Part shown: one piece after another, positions 10,154 to 23,200 of the stretch
How positions within the stretch are numbered: the first letter of the stretch is position 1
How the letters are laid out: every line of letters starts with the position of its first letter
Assembly (NCBI GenBank): GCA_018881555.1
Contig: JACAXG010000237.1
Location: forward strand, 348,001-412,000
Length of the DNA stretch: 64,000 nucleotides
Origin: Amblyornis subalaris
Lineage: Eukaryota > Chordata > Aves > Passeriformes > Ptilonorhynchidae
Direction of reading: 5' to 3'
Made by a program: the position numbers and the translations under genes
The notes under the pieces: generated by a model
What the model was told of the DNA's origin: nothing
Database searches by the model: none
What the model saw: the letters and a program-made list of their open reading frames with translations, nothing else

Positions 10154-13100
10154 CTACCAGATGCCGCTCGACCGGCCCCCGGGGGGAGCGAGAATCCGGG
10201 CCGAGGCTCGTTTTGGAACGTGGTCATCGATCTGAGAACCTGCCGGACACAGGGACGGGCAGCAGGCGTCAGGGTGGGGGCGGGGGGGGCACAGCCCCAT
10301 GACCCCCCCTTGCAGCCCAGCACCACCGGCACTGCTGGGACAGTGGGAGCTCCGTGTGCCCCCGGCAGCCCCAGCCCCACTGGGACAGTGGGAGCTCCGT
10401 GTGCCCCCGGCAGCCCCAGCCCCACTGGGACAGTGGGAGCTCCGTGTGCCCCTGGCAGCCCCAGACAGTGGGAGCTCCGTGTGCCCCCGGCAGCCCCAGA
10501 CAGTGGGAGCTCCGTGTGCCCCCATTCCCGTCCCGGCTGTGCCGCACGTGGGGCAGCACCGACCAGCGCCTCGTGCAGCCCCAGCCTTGTGCTGGCACCG
10601 ACGTGTGGGACCCCCGAACCCCCATGTTCTGCCTCCGGGGTCAAAGTGGCCCCAGTCCCACCAGAGCACCGAGCAGGTGTGGGCTGGCACGAGCATTGCC
10701 GACCCACCGGCCCCGGCACAGCGCGGCGAGCGGGAGCTGCCGGAGTGCAGCACGAAGCTCCATCCTTCCCGGCACAGACCCCCTTCTTGGCACAGACCCC
10801 TGGCCCCCTTTACTGGCACAGACCCCCAGCCCGCCCCAGACCCCAGCCAGCGCAGCCACATGACGGACGGTGCTCAGAGGGACGGGTGAGTGCTGGGGGC
10901 TGCAGATCTGAGGATGGAGGCAACTCCCTGTTCTGCCAGGGCCCCCTGCCTGGGACGAGGAGAGCTGTGCCTTGAGATGGGGGGATATGGGGGTGATTGG
11001 GACACCCTGAGGCGGCAGTGGGAACACCCTGCGAGGGTGACGGGGACGGCCTGGGAAGGGGATGACAGGACAGCCCTAGAGGCGGGATGCCAGGACACTC
11101 GGGGGTGGCAGTGGGAGCACCTTGGGAAGTGACAGGGGCNATGGGGACACCCTGGGGGGCCAAGTGCCCGGCTGGTGCCAGCAGCCACCGGATGCGGGGC
11201 TGCTGGCGGGCCCCAGGGGGGGCCCAAGGCCGGAGTGCCAGGCCCCTCACTGTGGCCCCGCTCTTACCGGAGAGGCTGAAGCTGGACTCGTGCAGGTCCC
11301 TCATGCCCCCGTGTCGTGTGGCCGGCCGGGTGGGAGTATCGGCCAGGGGCGTCCCCGTCTCTTTTTTCCCGGCATGCACAACCACGGCCACGTCCCCCAG
11401 GTACGGGGTGCGATCCACACCCCGCAGCTTCAAAGTCTGCCGGGAGCGAGAGAGAGCGGAGAGAGCGTCAGCACCCGCCGGGGGGGCTGCGGCCGGGGCA
11501 GCGGGGTGCCCATGATGCCGGCGGGATGAGGGGTGCCAGGGCCCTACAGCGGGGTGCAGATCGGCCGGGGGGGGGGGCAGGGAGGGGGCTGGGGCATGCT
11601 GGGGCTGGGGAGGGGCTGCGGCTGAGGAGGGGGCGGGCTGCGGCTGGGTGGGCTGCGGGGCTCCAGGTGCAAAGCGGTGCCAGGGCAGGAGCAGGGGCTG
11701 GGGGAGGTGGGTGACCCTGGCAGAGCAGCCCCTCGCCCGTCCCCCTGGCGATGCCAAGCCAAGCCAAGCCAAGCCAAACCAAGCCAAGCCAAGCCAAGCC
11801 AAGCCAAGCCAAGCCAAGCCAAGCCAAGCCAAGCCAAGCCAAGCCCACACGATGCCCTGTGCCCTCCAGTCACACACAGCTCCAGCAGGCACCCCAGTGC
11901 TGGCCACTGTCTCCCAGTGACAGTGCCGGGACCCCTGGCTGTCCCCTTCCCTCGCAGCATCAGCACCACGCCGATCCCCCAGCCCATTCCCNGCAGCCAC
12001 AGCACAGGGGCACAGGGGGGTCCCCAGCGACAGGGACTGCCAGAGCTCCTGGGTATCACCACTGGGCAGCCCCAGCCACACATGTCCCTGTCCTGGTGCA
12101 TGTGGGGCTGCCCTGGGGGACCCGGCAAAGGGCAGAGCCGGGACAGGGGGCACGGAGGATCCTGATGCTCTGCATGCGCTCAGGATGGCCATGGGCCACA
12201 CACNTGTTGGGACAACTCTCCTCTTGCGCTGCTGGCGTGCTGGCAAGGACCCANGGGAGGGTCCTCTGTCACACACCCAACTGTGAGGACGCCCCTGTCC
12301 CCTGCACAAGGCACACTGTGCTCCTGTCACATGCTCCGACCGGGTGTGGCACCGGCGTGGCACAGACCCTCCTCTGGCACTGCTGGCACCACCACAGCCA
12401 CTGCCCCCTCGTCGCCTCTGGCAGCCAGCATGGTGCAGCCCCATTCCACACCGCAGCACGGCTCTGGCACGGCCACGGCACTGTGCTGGCACAGCCACGG
12501 CACGGCCCCCAGGGGCCCCGTACCTTCTCCCGCTGCACCAGCTTCTTGTAGGCGATGTCGGGGAAGGAGCGGAGCGGGCAGAACTTGCCGGTGCCCTCGG
12601 CACACATGAAGACGCCGTTCTCATAGACCACGCGCCCGCGGCTGATGGTGACCAGGGGCACCCCGTGGCAGCGCATGTTCTCGTACAGGTTGATGTCCCC
12701 GCCCTGCACCTGGGTGCTGGCAGAGATGGTCCTGGGGGGTGCCAGGGCAGTGAGTGGGCGCTGGGGGCACAGGGAGCCCCTCCCCAGCCCCCTGCCACGG
12801 GCTGCACCTACTTGGTGGCCTCGGGGTCCCAGACCACGACATCAGCATCGGCCCCAGGGATGATCCGGCCCTTGCGGGGGTACAGGTTGTGGATCTTGGC
12901 GGCATTGGAGCTGGTCACGGCCACGAAGCGGTTCTCATCCATCTTACCCCCCACCTGCCGCCGGAGAGGGGGTGAGGAGGTGCTGGGCTGTGTCCCTCNC
13001 TGTCCCCCCCCAAGTCCCCCAGACGCCCCGGGGGTGCTGCGGGGCTGGGATCCTCACCAGGACCCACTAGGGTGTTCTGGGGAGCACCTTGCCCACTGCC

Positions 13101-16100
13101 CTCATTCCAGGAGGCAAACACCCCACGAGATGTCCCACTCCAGCTGAGCCCCACGAGCCCCCAGGGCCAGCCCCGTGCAGGGGCCAGTGGTGCCGTACCA
13201 CGCCGCGCTCCCAGATGATGTTCATGCGATCCTGCACCCCGCTGACACCATGGGGGATCTTGGTGAAGTCCTCCTTGCCCATGGCCTTCTGCTTGGTGCT
13301 GAAGGGCCGGTGGTCCGAGGCCACGATGTTCAGCGTGTCGCTGTGGGGGGATGGAGCGGGATAGGGCACGGCACTGCCGGGGTTGCTCGGCGTGCCCAGG
13401 GAGCCCAGAACCCAGGGAATGGGACACCCACACCATGGGGTGCCTGGGAGCTCAGTGCCCAGGGAATGGGGCACCCACACCATGGGGTGCCTGGGAGCTC
13501 AGTGCCCAGGGAATGGGGCACCCACACCATAGGGTGCCTGGAGTTCTTGGCACCCACGGAGCAAGATGTCCAGGGAATAGGGCACCCAGGAAATGGGGCA
13601 CCCACACCGTGGGGTGCCTGGAGAGCAGGGTGCCCAGGGAATGGAGCACCCATGCAGTGAGTGGGTGAGTGGGGCACCCACAGCCCAGGTGCTCAGTGAG
13701 TACTCGGGAAGCGCAGCACCCACAGAGAGTGTTCCCAAGGGCNTACAGTGTCCAGGGAGCGAGGCACAGAGAGCCTGGTGCCCCTGANGTGGGGTGCCCA
13801 AAGGATGCGGTGCCTGGAGGGCACAGCACCAGGGCAGCAGAGCGCTGGGGCCATGGCACAGCTGGACAGCCTGGCACTCAGGGCAGGACACCAGGGTGTG
13901 CTGGACACCAGGATGCCCAGAGAGCACTGGCAAGAGTGGCTGGCNGGGAGGGGGCTGGGGCAGGGAGAGGTGCCTGGGGCAGGCCTCACTTGGCGAGCAG
14001 GCTCATGAGGTAGGCGGAGGTGTTGGTGTCGAGGCGCAGCGGCGGCACGGTGACGTAGGCGGCGGCGTGGAACCAGTCCTGGTGGTAGTAGTGCAGCCCG
14101 GTGAGCGTGGCGTGCGCCGTGGTCGTCTCCGCGTACACCACCTTCCCTGCCGGGTGGAGGCACACACATGTGCAACGGGGCGGGCGTGCAAGGGCACTCG
14201 TGTGTGCACTGTCCCTGCCAGCATCCCCCTGTTCCCAGCAGGGTGTGAGCCCTCTGTTCACGTGTGCTCCCGTGTGTGTCCCGCGTGTGGGAGCAGAGCT
14301 GTGGGCCCAGGCGTGCGAGGCCCCACAGGCACATACGTGTTCCTGTGCCCGTGTGTCTGTTCCTACCTGTGCCCGTGGGTGCCCACGTGTCTCTCTGCCT
14401 GTCCACGGCTCCACATCCCTCCAAGCCCGAGACCTCCCCGGAACCCATGTGTGTCCTGTGTCTGTTCCCGTGCCCACACGTGTGTTGGGGAGGGGGTCCC
14501 CACCTGTGTCTCCTACCTTGCATCTTGGCAGCGGCGATGACGTCCCCTGCGGACATGCTGGAGACGTTCACCAGGTACACGGGGCAGTGGGTCTGCAGAG
14601 AGGGGGTCAGTGGTGCTGTCTCTGTGGCACCCCAGCTCCCCGGGGGTCCCTGCACCCCTACTGAGGCACAGGGGCCCCCCCCAGAACTGGGACGCCCCCC
14701 CAGCCTGGTGATGCTCAGGACCACTCACCCGGTTGGCGATGGTGATGACACGGTGCGTGGCCTCGGCTTCCAGCTGCGGAGAGAGCCGGTGGTGACACAC
14801 GTGGCATGGAACGGTGGCACCGATGGGTGGGTGGGGGACAAGGACAGGTGGTGGCAGCTATACAGATGTCCTGGAGCTTCCCAGCCACGTCCCGTGCCAC
14901 CGCTGCGGTGACACAGTGACACCGGCCACCACCTACCTCCTCAGGCCGGCTGATCTCAATGCCCTCCGGGCCCGTGATGCCCAGATCCAGCGCTTCCTTG
15001 GCTCCCTGGGGAATTTGGGTGGGTCAGGGTAGGAGTTCTGCTGCCTCCAGCAGGGTGCCCATCGCACCCGCCGTGGTCCCACCCTCACCTCGGCCACCAG
15101 CTCGCCGTTCTCGGCGTGGACGCGGGCGATGGCGCCGATGTCGCGGCAGGCGCGCAGGACCTGGTAGAGCTCGCTGTCCCGCAGCATGTACAGGTCCTTG
15201 TAGGTCATGAACATCTGGAAGGAGTTCACCCCCTTCTCCCGCACCAGCGTCTCCATCTCTGCCTTCACCTGTGCCCAGAACAGGGGGTCAGAGTGGGACC
15301 CGCTCCCCTCGCTCCACGAGGGGCCCCGGCCANGGGGCAGGGACCGTCACTCCCCCCTGGGGACATGGGATGTGGATTTGTGGGTGATTTGGGGAGTGAC
15401 AGATGCTGGAGGGTGAGCAGGAGGGATTTTTTTGCCCCTGGGGGGTACCCACTCCATCCCTCCGCCCCTGCTCTGCTGTGGGGACGGGTCAGGGCTGGGG
15501 TCTCCCTGTGGCACAGCCGGGAGCCAGGTCTGATCCCATTCTAGCAGCTTTGAGGGGATTGCAGGGGCTGAGTGCACTGTGGGATGGGGTCTGGTCACCA
15601 ATCCCATGCCCCCGCGGGTCATGCTGTGGGTTGGGGTCCCCCCAGGCTGAGACCACCATCCCTGGGCACCTTGCTCCTCTCCGTGGAGCAGCAGCAGCAC
15701 CTTCCCTGCCCCAGTGAGGGGCTCAGCCCCAAAGGGACCCCCTGCCCCGGCAGGACCCCTGAGCCCCTGCCCCGCTGAGCCCGGCTCAGGGCAGCTCAAA
15801 AGGCAGCCTGGGGGCTCAGCCCACCCCCCAAGCAGCTAATGGGATCAGCAGGGCCGGGAATTAGCCCTGGCAGCTGCTCCCGGAGCCGTGCCGGAGCCGT
15901 GCCGGACTCACCTTGGGCGCCCACCAGGTGATGCCCATGTGCAGGGCGTAGTCGCAGCACACCTTGGGGTCGGCCAGGCTGCGGCACTTCTCGTAGGCGT
16001 CCAGCAGCGACGTCTCCTTGTCGGGCAGGACGTGGCCGATGATCATCGTCGTGCCCCCCACCAGAGCTGCCTGCAGGGCACAGGGACCGCAATGGAGGGG

Positions 16101-17344
16101 TCAGGATTCATCCCCCCACTGCTGGCACTGATCCTGCCCTGCCGTGAGCCAGGTGAGCTCCCGGGTGCCAGGCTGGGGCGGCCACCTTTGGTCATGGCAC
16201 TGCCCAGAGACAGGGTGGGGGTGCTGGGTGCAGGCAGGGCCCCCTGCACCCCCTGGCCCTACCCACGGCTGCCCATTTGCAGCAGCACATCTGGGTGCAC
16301 GACACATGTGGAGAGCCCCATCCTGCCATCACCGGGGCACCCACTGCCCCCCAGCCCCAACCGCTGGATTTGGGGTGCTGGGGGCCCCAGCAGCCCCCCG
16401 GGCACAGAGCCCCACGTGGGACGGGGCCGTGGGGAGCCCCCCCGCCACGGCANTGTGGGCGGTAGGGCAGGCGCTGTGGCACTGCCGGTGTCCCCGGCTC
16501 ACCCGGCCCCGCTAATCCCCAAAGCTCCTTTGCCCATCAGCCCTCGCGGGAGGTGGCGGCACGGTGCCACGAGGCGGTGACAGTGACGGGCAGCAGGCCT
16601 GGCATGGGGTGCCCGTGGGCACCACACCGGCCTCTTCCCTCCAGCACACCGCCGAGCCCCCCGCCCAGGGACACCGGGCACCCCGGGGACAGGCACGGCC
16701 AGCGCTGGCCTGGCACAATGGCTGCTCTGTGCAGGCGCTGGGGACAGTGGGACGAGCTGCAGGGACAGTCCTGTGCCGGCCCCTTGACACTCCCAGGCAG
16801 CAACAGTCAGTACACAGTGCCACCGGCACAGGGAGGGCAGAGGGTCCCCGAGCTGGCACAGGGTGCCACGGCCCCAGCATGGGGGGAGGGTTCTCACAGC
16901 GAGGGGACGTGATGGATGGGGACATGGGGACAGGCGGTGCCACGCCACGATGCTGCTGTGGAGCTGATGCTGCCGAGATGCCTGCGGTGCCAGGGCGGAG
17001 AGCTGCCTGCACCCCACTGCACCCCTGGGGAGCCCCCAGAGTGGGGAGCAGACCCCACACGGGGGCTCAGGCTGCAGGGGTACCTTGGTGCCATGGTAGA
17101 AGTCATCGACGCAGGTGGCGTTCATGAAGGTCTGGTGGAAGTGGGTGCTGGTGTCGATGCCGCCCGGGATGACAAGCTTGCCGGTGGCGTCGATGACCTT
17201 GGCGCCGCCGGGGATCATCAGCTCGCGCCCCACTTGCTGGATGATGCCGTTCTCGATGTAGACGTCGGCCTCGAGGGTGCAGTCGTCGTTCACCACCTTC
17301 CCCCCCTTGATGAGGATCCGCATGGTGGCCGCGTTGGCCATCAT
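10154..17344 (-). CDS. DPYSL5: Dihydropyrimidinase-like 5 (CRMP5), 12 coding exons
   Basis: CRMP5 is a cytosolic collapsin response mediator acting on tubulin, neurite growth and semaphorin signalling. Exons (minus): 17344-17084, 16070-15912, 15268-15089, 15005-14937, 14773-14729, 14592-14517, 14146-13990, 13340-13199, 12954-12812, 12731-12524, 11436-11268, 10239-10154. They total 1695 nt, 564 aa, the usual CRMP5 length, with all phases consistent. The fold is the amidohydrolase TIM barrel of dihydropyrimidinases, but the catalytic HxH motif reads STHF, so the first zinc ligand is Ser and the protein should be non-enzymatic, as known for CRMPs. The C-terminal tail (about 480-564; [16 protein letters not shown], ending GGRSSGIW) is the regulatory region. 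The start is the first of two adjacent ATGs, 4 bases after the acceptor, aligned with the family's MLAN start. Total span of coding exons is only 7.2 kb. Confidence 0.98.
10330..10525. repeat. minisatellite in the last DPYSL5 intron
   Basis: Unit GGGACAGTGGGAGCTCCGTG plus TGCCCCCGGCAGCCCCAG..., about 48-50 bp in the first three copies and about 36-38 bp in the next two. Copies are almost identical, suggesting recent expansion or homogenisation. Confidence 0.85.
11754..11846. repeat. (CCAAG)n pentanucleotide microsatellite
   Basis: About 18 near-perfect copies with one internal variant (CCAAA). It lies in the DPYSL5 intron between the exons at 12524-12731 and 11268-11436. Confidence 0.95.
13385..13690. 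repeat. minisatellite in a DPYSL5 intron
   Basis: About 46-50 bp unit containing GGAATGGGGCACCCACACCA and TGGGGTGCCTGGGAGCTCAG. Two copies are almost perfect at 13412-13510, followed by more diverged ones to about 13690 and weaker traces to about 13850. Confidence 0.85.
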
Positions 17345-17348
17345 GGTG

Positions 17349-19990
17349 CTGAGGGGCAGAGGCAGCGCCACGGTGACCACCGGGAGCCCCCGGGGCCGGG
17401 GGTCACCCCATTGCCCACCCTCACCGGACGTGCCTCGGTGTGGGCAGGGCTCAGCCCTGCAGCTGCGCATCCTCCACGGGCCATGTCAATGGATTATCCC
17501 GGGAAATCCGCGGAGAGGAGGGGCCCTGGCACCGAGCTGGGGGCTGCCTCCCTGCCGAGCCCCCTGCTCTGGTGACTCCAGGCGGCACCCCGGCCAGTGC
17601 CACCCACCCTACAGACCCAGCACCTGGAGCAGGGCTGCCAGACCCCCATCCCTGCCACCCTCCACTGCCATTGCTGCCTGTGCCGAGTGGATACTGCTGG
17701 GTATCCCCACGAGGTGACAGCACCCACAGACAGGGCAGGCTGGCCACCTTGTCCCTGTGGGTGACCAGTACTGGCATGGACAGCACCAGGGCTGGCATCA
17801 CTCACTGGGGTCTCTGCCCACAGCCCTGTGCAGTGCCAGCTCTGCCAGAGACCCCCGCACAGCCTCAGCACTGCCGGAGCCCCCGGCAGTGAGGGGCNTC
17901 CCCAGACACGATCGATGAGTCATTTGGTGAAGGTCAAACACCATCGACCCATCAGAGCAGGGACGGCACGTGCCGGCTGTGCCCACCCGGGGGGCACGAG
18001 GTGAGCTGAGACTCCGTCAGAACCCCCAAACCAGAGACCTCACTGCAGGGACCCCCGCAGAGACCTCTGCCTTGCTGTCCCCACTGCAGGGACCGTGGGG
18101 GACCCCTCCACCGGATAAATCCCAAGGCACCCGCGTGGGCACCGCGGCACAGTCCGGCATCGCTGACACGAGGCTGTCACCGAGCAGCTCTGTGGGAACA
18201 GTCCCCACTGCCCACCCAACCCCCGTGTTCCCAGACCCTTGGACGGGCACACTGGGGCCAGCGCCGGGCCACGGGCAAAGGGTGCTGCTGGTGGGGGCAC
18301 AGACGTTGTGACAAGGGGTGGCCGGTGCTGCTGCAGCCCCACCGTGGCTTCGGGTGGGTGCTGGGACTTGGGCACTGCTCTGGAGGGACTGTCCCGAGCT
18401 GTGCCAGGGATTCCCAGCGCCCATCCCAACACCTGCCGGCCAGCAAATGTCTTCCCGGGCACCACACCTGGCAGGAGCCGTGGCGGCCGCGAGGCTTGGC
18501 TGGGCTTTGCCGGCAGCTGGGCATTCCCAGAGTCACAGGCCGGAGCAGCTGCTGGGGGTGGGGGCGAGTGGCCGTTCCCACCATGGGACCACCACTGCAC
18601 TGGGGGGCACTGGCAGCCCTTTTTGGGCTGGCTCCTGCGCAGTGGCTGCCATGGGTGATCCCAGTGCCAGCCGGCGCCTTGTCCTGCTGCCCTCACCCCG
18701 GCACGGAGCAGCAGGAGCAGCTGCCAGGGTCCTGCAGGCAGCCCCCCTTGGGNATGTCACTGGCATGCACAGCTGTGCCACTGCTGAGAGAACCCCCAAG
18801 GGACCGAGGCGAGGTGGCAGTGACCTCATGGAGCATGCCAGGTCACTGTGGCACGCTGGGCACTGGTGCCCCAGTGGTCCTGTGCCCACACCTGTCCCCC
18901 ACTGCCCCCCGGCTCTGCCTCAGGCACACAGGGAAGCTGATGCCTCCTGTGAAGGCTGTGCTGGAGGGCACCTGGACCCACAGCCACAGGGTCAGGGATG
19001 GGGGGATGACAGGAATAAGGGGATCAGCTCCAGCAAGGGACGCTGAGTCCTCACACTAGTCAGAGTGGGACAAGACATCAGGGCAGAGATCCACCTCGGT
19101 GGGGTGAGACCAGAGGGGATGAGCTGGTGCCCACAGTGCCACTACCGTGCCCACTGCCCCCATAGGACCCCGAAGCAGGGCTGGGCTGGGCNGGAGGATG
19201 CAGGAGGGGGGGCAGGGGGGAGGTGGCACAGCACAGAGGGGGTGAGGGGGGGAAGTGGCACATTGCATCCTGAGATGAAAGCGGGCTGCGGTGACGGACG
19301 GATCTGGAGCATGNAGCACGCGACTGCCAGCGGTGCCACAGCACCCAGCACCGTGAGACCCCCAGCATGGGGGGGACGGGGCAGAGGGGGCTGCCGTGGG
19401 TGAGCGGGAGGGGGGTGAACGTGGCAGAGGGAGTGCAGGGCTGGCAAGGGGACAGGGCATCACTGGGGGCACAGGNGTGGGCTGGCCACTACACACAGAC
19501 AAGGGCTGGCAGCTCCCCATGCTGCCCGTGGCCTTGGCCGCCTCAGAGCCACCCACGCTGCTGCCACCACGCTGCCCTCAGCCCGCTGTTCCAGGCGTCT
19601 TTCCCACCCCCTCCTCAGGGACCCATCGGCCACCCCCTGCAGTGGCCATGGCAGAGTCCTGATGTCCCTGTGCCACCAGCCCCGTGTCCAACACCAGATG
19701 CCCATTGTGGCCTGTCTGGCACACCAATGCACCCAGCTCATGCCAGTGCCCCCAGATCACCCTCACTGCTCCCACTCAGTCCCCCCAGTTCACACCAGTG
19801 ACCCCAGCTCACTNCCTGTGGTCACACCAGTGCCCCCAGCGGCTCTGCCCCTCTGTCCCCCAGCCCGTGCCACAATGCCAGCATGGCACCAGCCCTGGTG
19901 GCACCGGGGCCCTTGCCCATGCTCCGGCCAGCTGCTGCAGCGTGGTGGCACAGCCAGCATCAGCCGGCGGTGGCCGTGCTGGCGCGGTGG
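17349..19990. other. DPYSL5 5' intron, no coding exon seen
   Basis: Upstream of the first coding exon's acceptor at 17349. The sequence is GC-rich without CpG clustering. I see no coding exon on either strand; open frames here lack splice context and homology that I can recognise. Confidence 0.5.
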
Positions 19991-19999
19991 CCGGAGGCT

Positions 20000-22180
20000 T
20001 CTGCCAGACAACAGGCTCTCGGACAGGGCAGAAACGCAGCGTCAGCGCCGGGGGGGCCACCAGCATCCCGGGGACCCCCGCCCACCCCGCGCCGCAGCCC
20101 CCCGGCTCGGCCACCTCGGCAGGCGGTGGCCGCGGCGCCGCTTCCCGGCACACAAAGCGGTGCGACCGTTCGGGGGGCTCGCAGCCCCCCCAGCCCCGCC
20201 GGCTGCCACGGCGGCCCCCGGCCGCGGGGACAGCTGTGACCCCGGCAGGACAAAGGGACCCCGGCCCCGGCGGGGGCTGCCGGGGGCACCTGTTGGGGTC
20301 GGGGCGGCTGCCGGGCCCGGCCTTTGTGCCGGGGCTGCCGCATTGTGCGGCGCGGCGAGGCCGGGAGCCCCTCACCGCCCCCCGCTTTTGTCTGAGCCGG
20401 CGAGACCCCGGCACCCACCCTGCCCGCGCCCTCCCTGCCCGCGCCCACCCGGCACCCACCCCGCCGGGGGGAACCCCCCTTTGTCAGGCTGGGCTTGGTG
20501 ACCGTCACTCCGGTGACACCGACCCGCGACCACCGCCTGTCCCCGGCCGGAGGCGGCGGCTGGGGTGGGCATCGCCCTCCGCCCGAGAGACGTCCCAGGG
20601 GGAAATCACACCAGCACGGCCCCCCAGCCCTGCCGCTGCCCTGGCTCCGTTACGGGCATGGCCGGGCTGGTGTCGGGCTCCCGCTACCGGGGTCCCACCG
20701 ACCGCCCCCCCCGGCCAGGACGAGCTGCGGTGCCACCGAGCCACCGCCCCGGCAAGGACGGGGAGACCCGCGGGGGCCTCGATCGGCGGGCGAAGGGCCA
20801 AGGATGCTCCTCCGAGCCGGTGTCGCCAAGCCCGGGATGCTGCGGGCGGGCGGCCGGTCCTTGTCCCCGCGGGCACCTTGGCACGGCCCGGCCCGGCCCA
20901 GGCACGGGAACGGGCACGGGCACGACGCGGCGCGGCCACACCCGAGCGAGCGCGGGGGGCTGCGGCGGATCCCGGCGCAGGCTCCGGGGACGCGGGNGGT
21001 CCCATCCCCGCTCCAAGGTCCCCGTCACCCCCCGGCGCTGGGCCCCGGGTCACTGCGGCAGGAGGCCGGAGCGGTGGGCACCCAAACGAGGGTGCTGCCA
21101 GACGGGGGGGCCCCGGCCGGGGGTCCCCGGCGGGGAGCGGAGCNGTCCCCCTGTGCGGGGCGCTGGGCTGGGCGCAGCCCCGGTGTGGGCCGGGCCCGGG
21201 AAAAGCGCGGGGGGGGTGCCGCTGCGGCGGGTCTCGGAGCGCGATGCGGGGAGTACGGGGGTCCCCGTGAGGGGTCTGGAGGCTCGGGGGGTCCTTGCCC
21301 CGCCGGCCCGGGGCGGCTCCGCACACAAAGCCCGGGGCCGCCCAGCACAAAGGATGCTCCGAGCCGGGGCGGGGCCGCCCGGGAGACCCGGCGGAACAAT
21401 GAGCCGGGCCCGGCGGGACCCCCGCCGCCCCTCGCCCCCCGCGCCCCCGCCGCCCCGGGGTCCCCGCTCCGCCGCGCCCCGCGCACCTGCTGCTCCGCTC
21501 CCGGTCGCGACAGGGCGCCGACGAGGGAGCGGGGCCCGCTCGGGGAGGAGCAGCCGTCCTCGGCGTCACACCCCGCCAAGAAGAACCCCCCGCGCTGTCG
21601 CGACACCATCGCCCTGTCGCGACAGGTGAGACGCCATAGGTGGGTTGCGGCCACACACAGCCTTNCTACCCGCGAGGCGCCCCGGGCGGGGATGGCGAGG
21701 CACTCCCCTCCATCCTCGCTTCTCGATTCACCCGCGCCTGTGGAGTCACACGCACCTGTCGCGATTGTCCACCCCGTCGCGATAACGAGTCAGGTCCCGC
21801 CGNTTCGGGAAAGGAAGAGAAGAGCCGAGCCGAGCCCAGCCCGGCCCAACCCCCTCGGCCCCGCTCTACCCCGCCCGGCCGCGCCCGGCCCCGCCGGTAC
21901 CTCCCGCTCCCGGTGCCGCTCCCGGTGCCGCTCCGGCCGCGATCGCCTCTCACCCGAACCTGCGCCGCGGGGGCGGGGCCTCGCCGCCGCCTGGGCCAAT
22001 CGCCGCCCGCTCTGGCCGCCGGGGGCGGGGCCGAGCCCCCAGCAGGGTGGGCTGCGAGAGGCCTGACTGACAGGCGCAGGGGGCGGGGTCAGAGCCCGCG
22101 CCCCCGCCCCCCGCCACCTGCACGCGCCGTTGCCGTGGTGACGGAGCGCGCGCGGAGACCCCGGTGACCCCGGGACCCCC
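20000..22180 (-). promoter_or_regulatory. DPYSL5: CpG island, probable DPYSL5 promoter
   Basis: A dense CpG island with GC boxes at about 21968-21980 and 22020-22030 (GGGGCGGGGC), a CCAAT box at 21994-21998 (GGCCAATCG) and a cluster of TCGCGA palindromes at 21505-21782. It is the only CpG island between DPYSL5 and the DNMT3A 3' end, so the DPYSL5 TSS and 5'UTR exon are expected here, by inference. A GTGAG follows the palindrome near 21622 on the plus strand, so a bidirectional or plus-strand transcript is also possible. Confidence 0.6.
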
Positions 22181-22439
22181 CGGGAACGCCGCGTGACACC
22201 CTCTGGGAACCCCCCGGAATCCCTCGGCATACCCCCGGGACCCCCCTCGGGACGCCCTGCGGAACCCCCCCGGGCCCTGCCCACAGCCCCTCGCCCCCCG
22301 GCGCAACCCTCCCATAGATCCCCCTTGCACCCCCCCCGTCCTTCGCCTACGGCACCCAAGGGTCCCGCAGGGCTCCCCCGACACCCCCGGAGCATCCCAT
22401 GGCTCCCCCATGGCCACGTATGACATCCCCATGAGCCCC

Positions 22440-22650
22440 TCCCAGCACAGCCCAGTAACAACCAGTAGCGCTCAGTGCAGTCCAGTAACACGCAGGAATG
22501 CCCAGTAAAGTCCAGCAGCACCCAGTAATACCCAGCAGTGACCAGTAATACCCAGTGGTGCCCAGCACAGCCCAGCACTAGCCACTACAGTCCAGTAACA
22601 CCCAGCAGTGCCCAGCACGGCCCAGTATAGCCCATCAAGACCCAGCCCGG
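22440..22650. repeat. degenerate CCAGTAAYACCCAGCAGT repeat
   Basis: About 210 bases of 10-20 bp units built on CCCAGTAAYA and CCCAGCAG/CAC. Likely a decayed minisatellite. Confidence 0.7.
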
Positions 22651-23039
22651 TATCCTCCGGACTGTCCTGGCAGCCCTCAGGAGCCCCTGGCACAGCCCAT
22701 CTCAGTGGCCTCAGGTTCCCAATGTGTGGGGGTGGGACACAGGACATGATGGTGCTGTCCCCATCCCGTCCCCTGTGAGCAGCCTGGGGGACTGGTGGCA
22801 CTGGACAGCTGCAGTGCTGGATGCAGCCCTTGGCCTGTGGTGCTGGAGCTGGTGCAGCACTGGGGACATGCGGCTGGGCCATGGAGCTGGGGGGACCTGC
22901 TGCCTCATCCACATCCCAGTGCCCAGTTCCTGTCCTCTCCCATCCCCGTTGTGCCACCTTGTCCTCGGGCACAGCCCAGCTCTGCCAGGTCCTGTGCACT
23001 GAGCACCTTGGTGTGTCCTGGGCTCTGCTGTCTCCCCTG

Positions 23040-23200
23040 TGTTAGAGGACACTGGGGGCACACGTTCAGCTTGTTTCTGTCAGGACCCCCAGGTCCTTCC
23101 TGCAGAGCTGTCCCAGCACACATCACTGCCAGGGGCTCTTCTTTCCCCAGGGCAGAGTGTGGCATTTGTCCTTGTCATGTCCCTGTGGTCCCTTCTGCAG
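23040..23200 (-). mobile_element. CR1 LINE fragment (old, antisense)
   Basis: The stretch AGCTTGTTTCTGTCAGGACC, followed by CCCAGGTCCTTCCTGCAG, resembles a CR1 3'-region segment that normally lies further 5' than the fragment starting at 23283. It is probably a separate, older copy. Confidence 0.45.

Noticed and set aside
10330..10525. CRISPR-like array
   Set aside because: Units are direct tandem copies without unique spacers, in a vertebrate intron.
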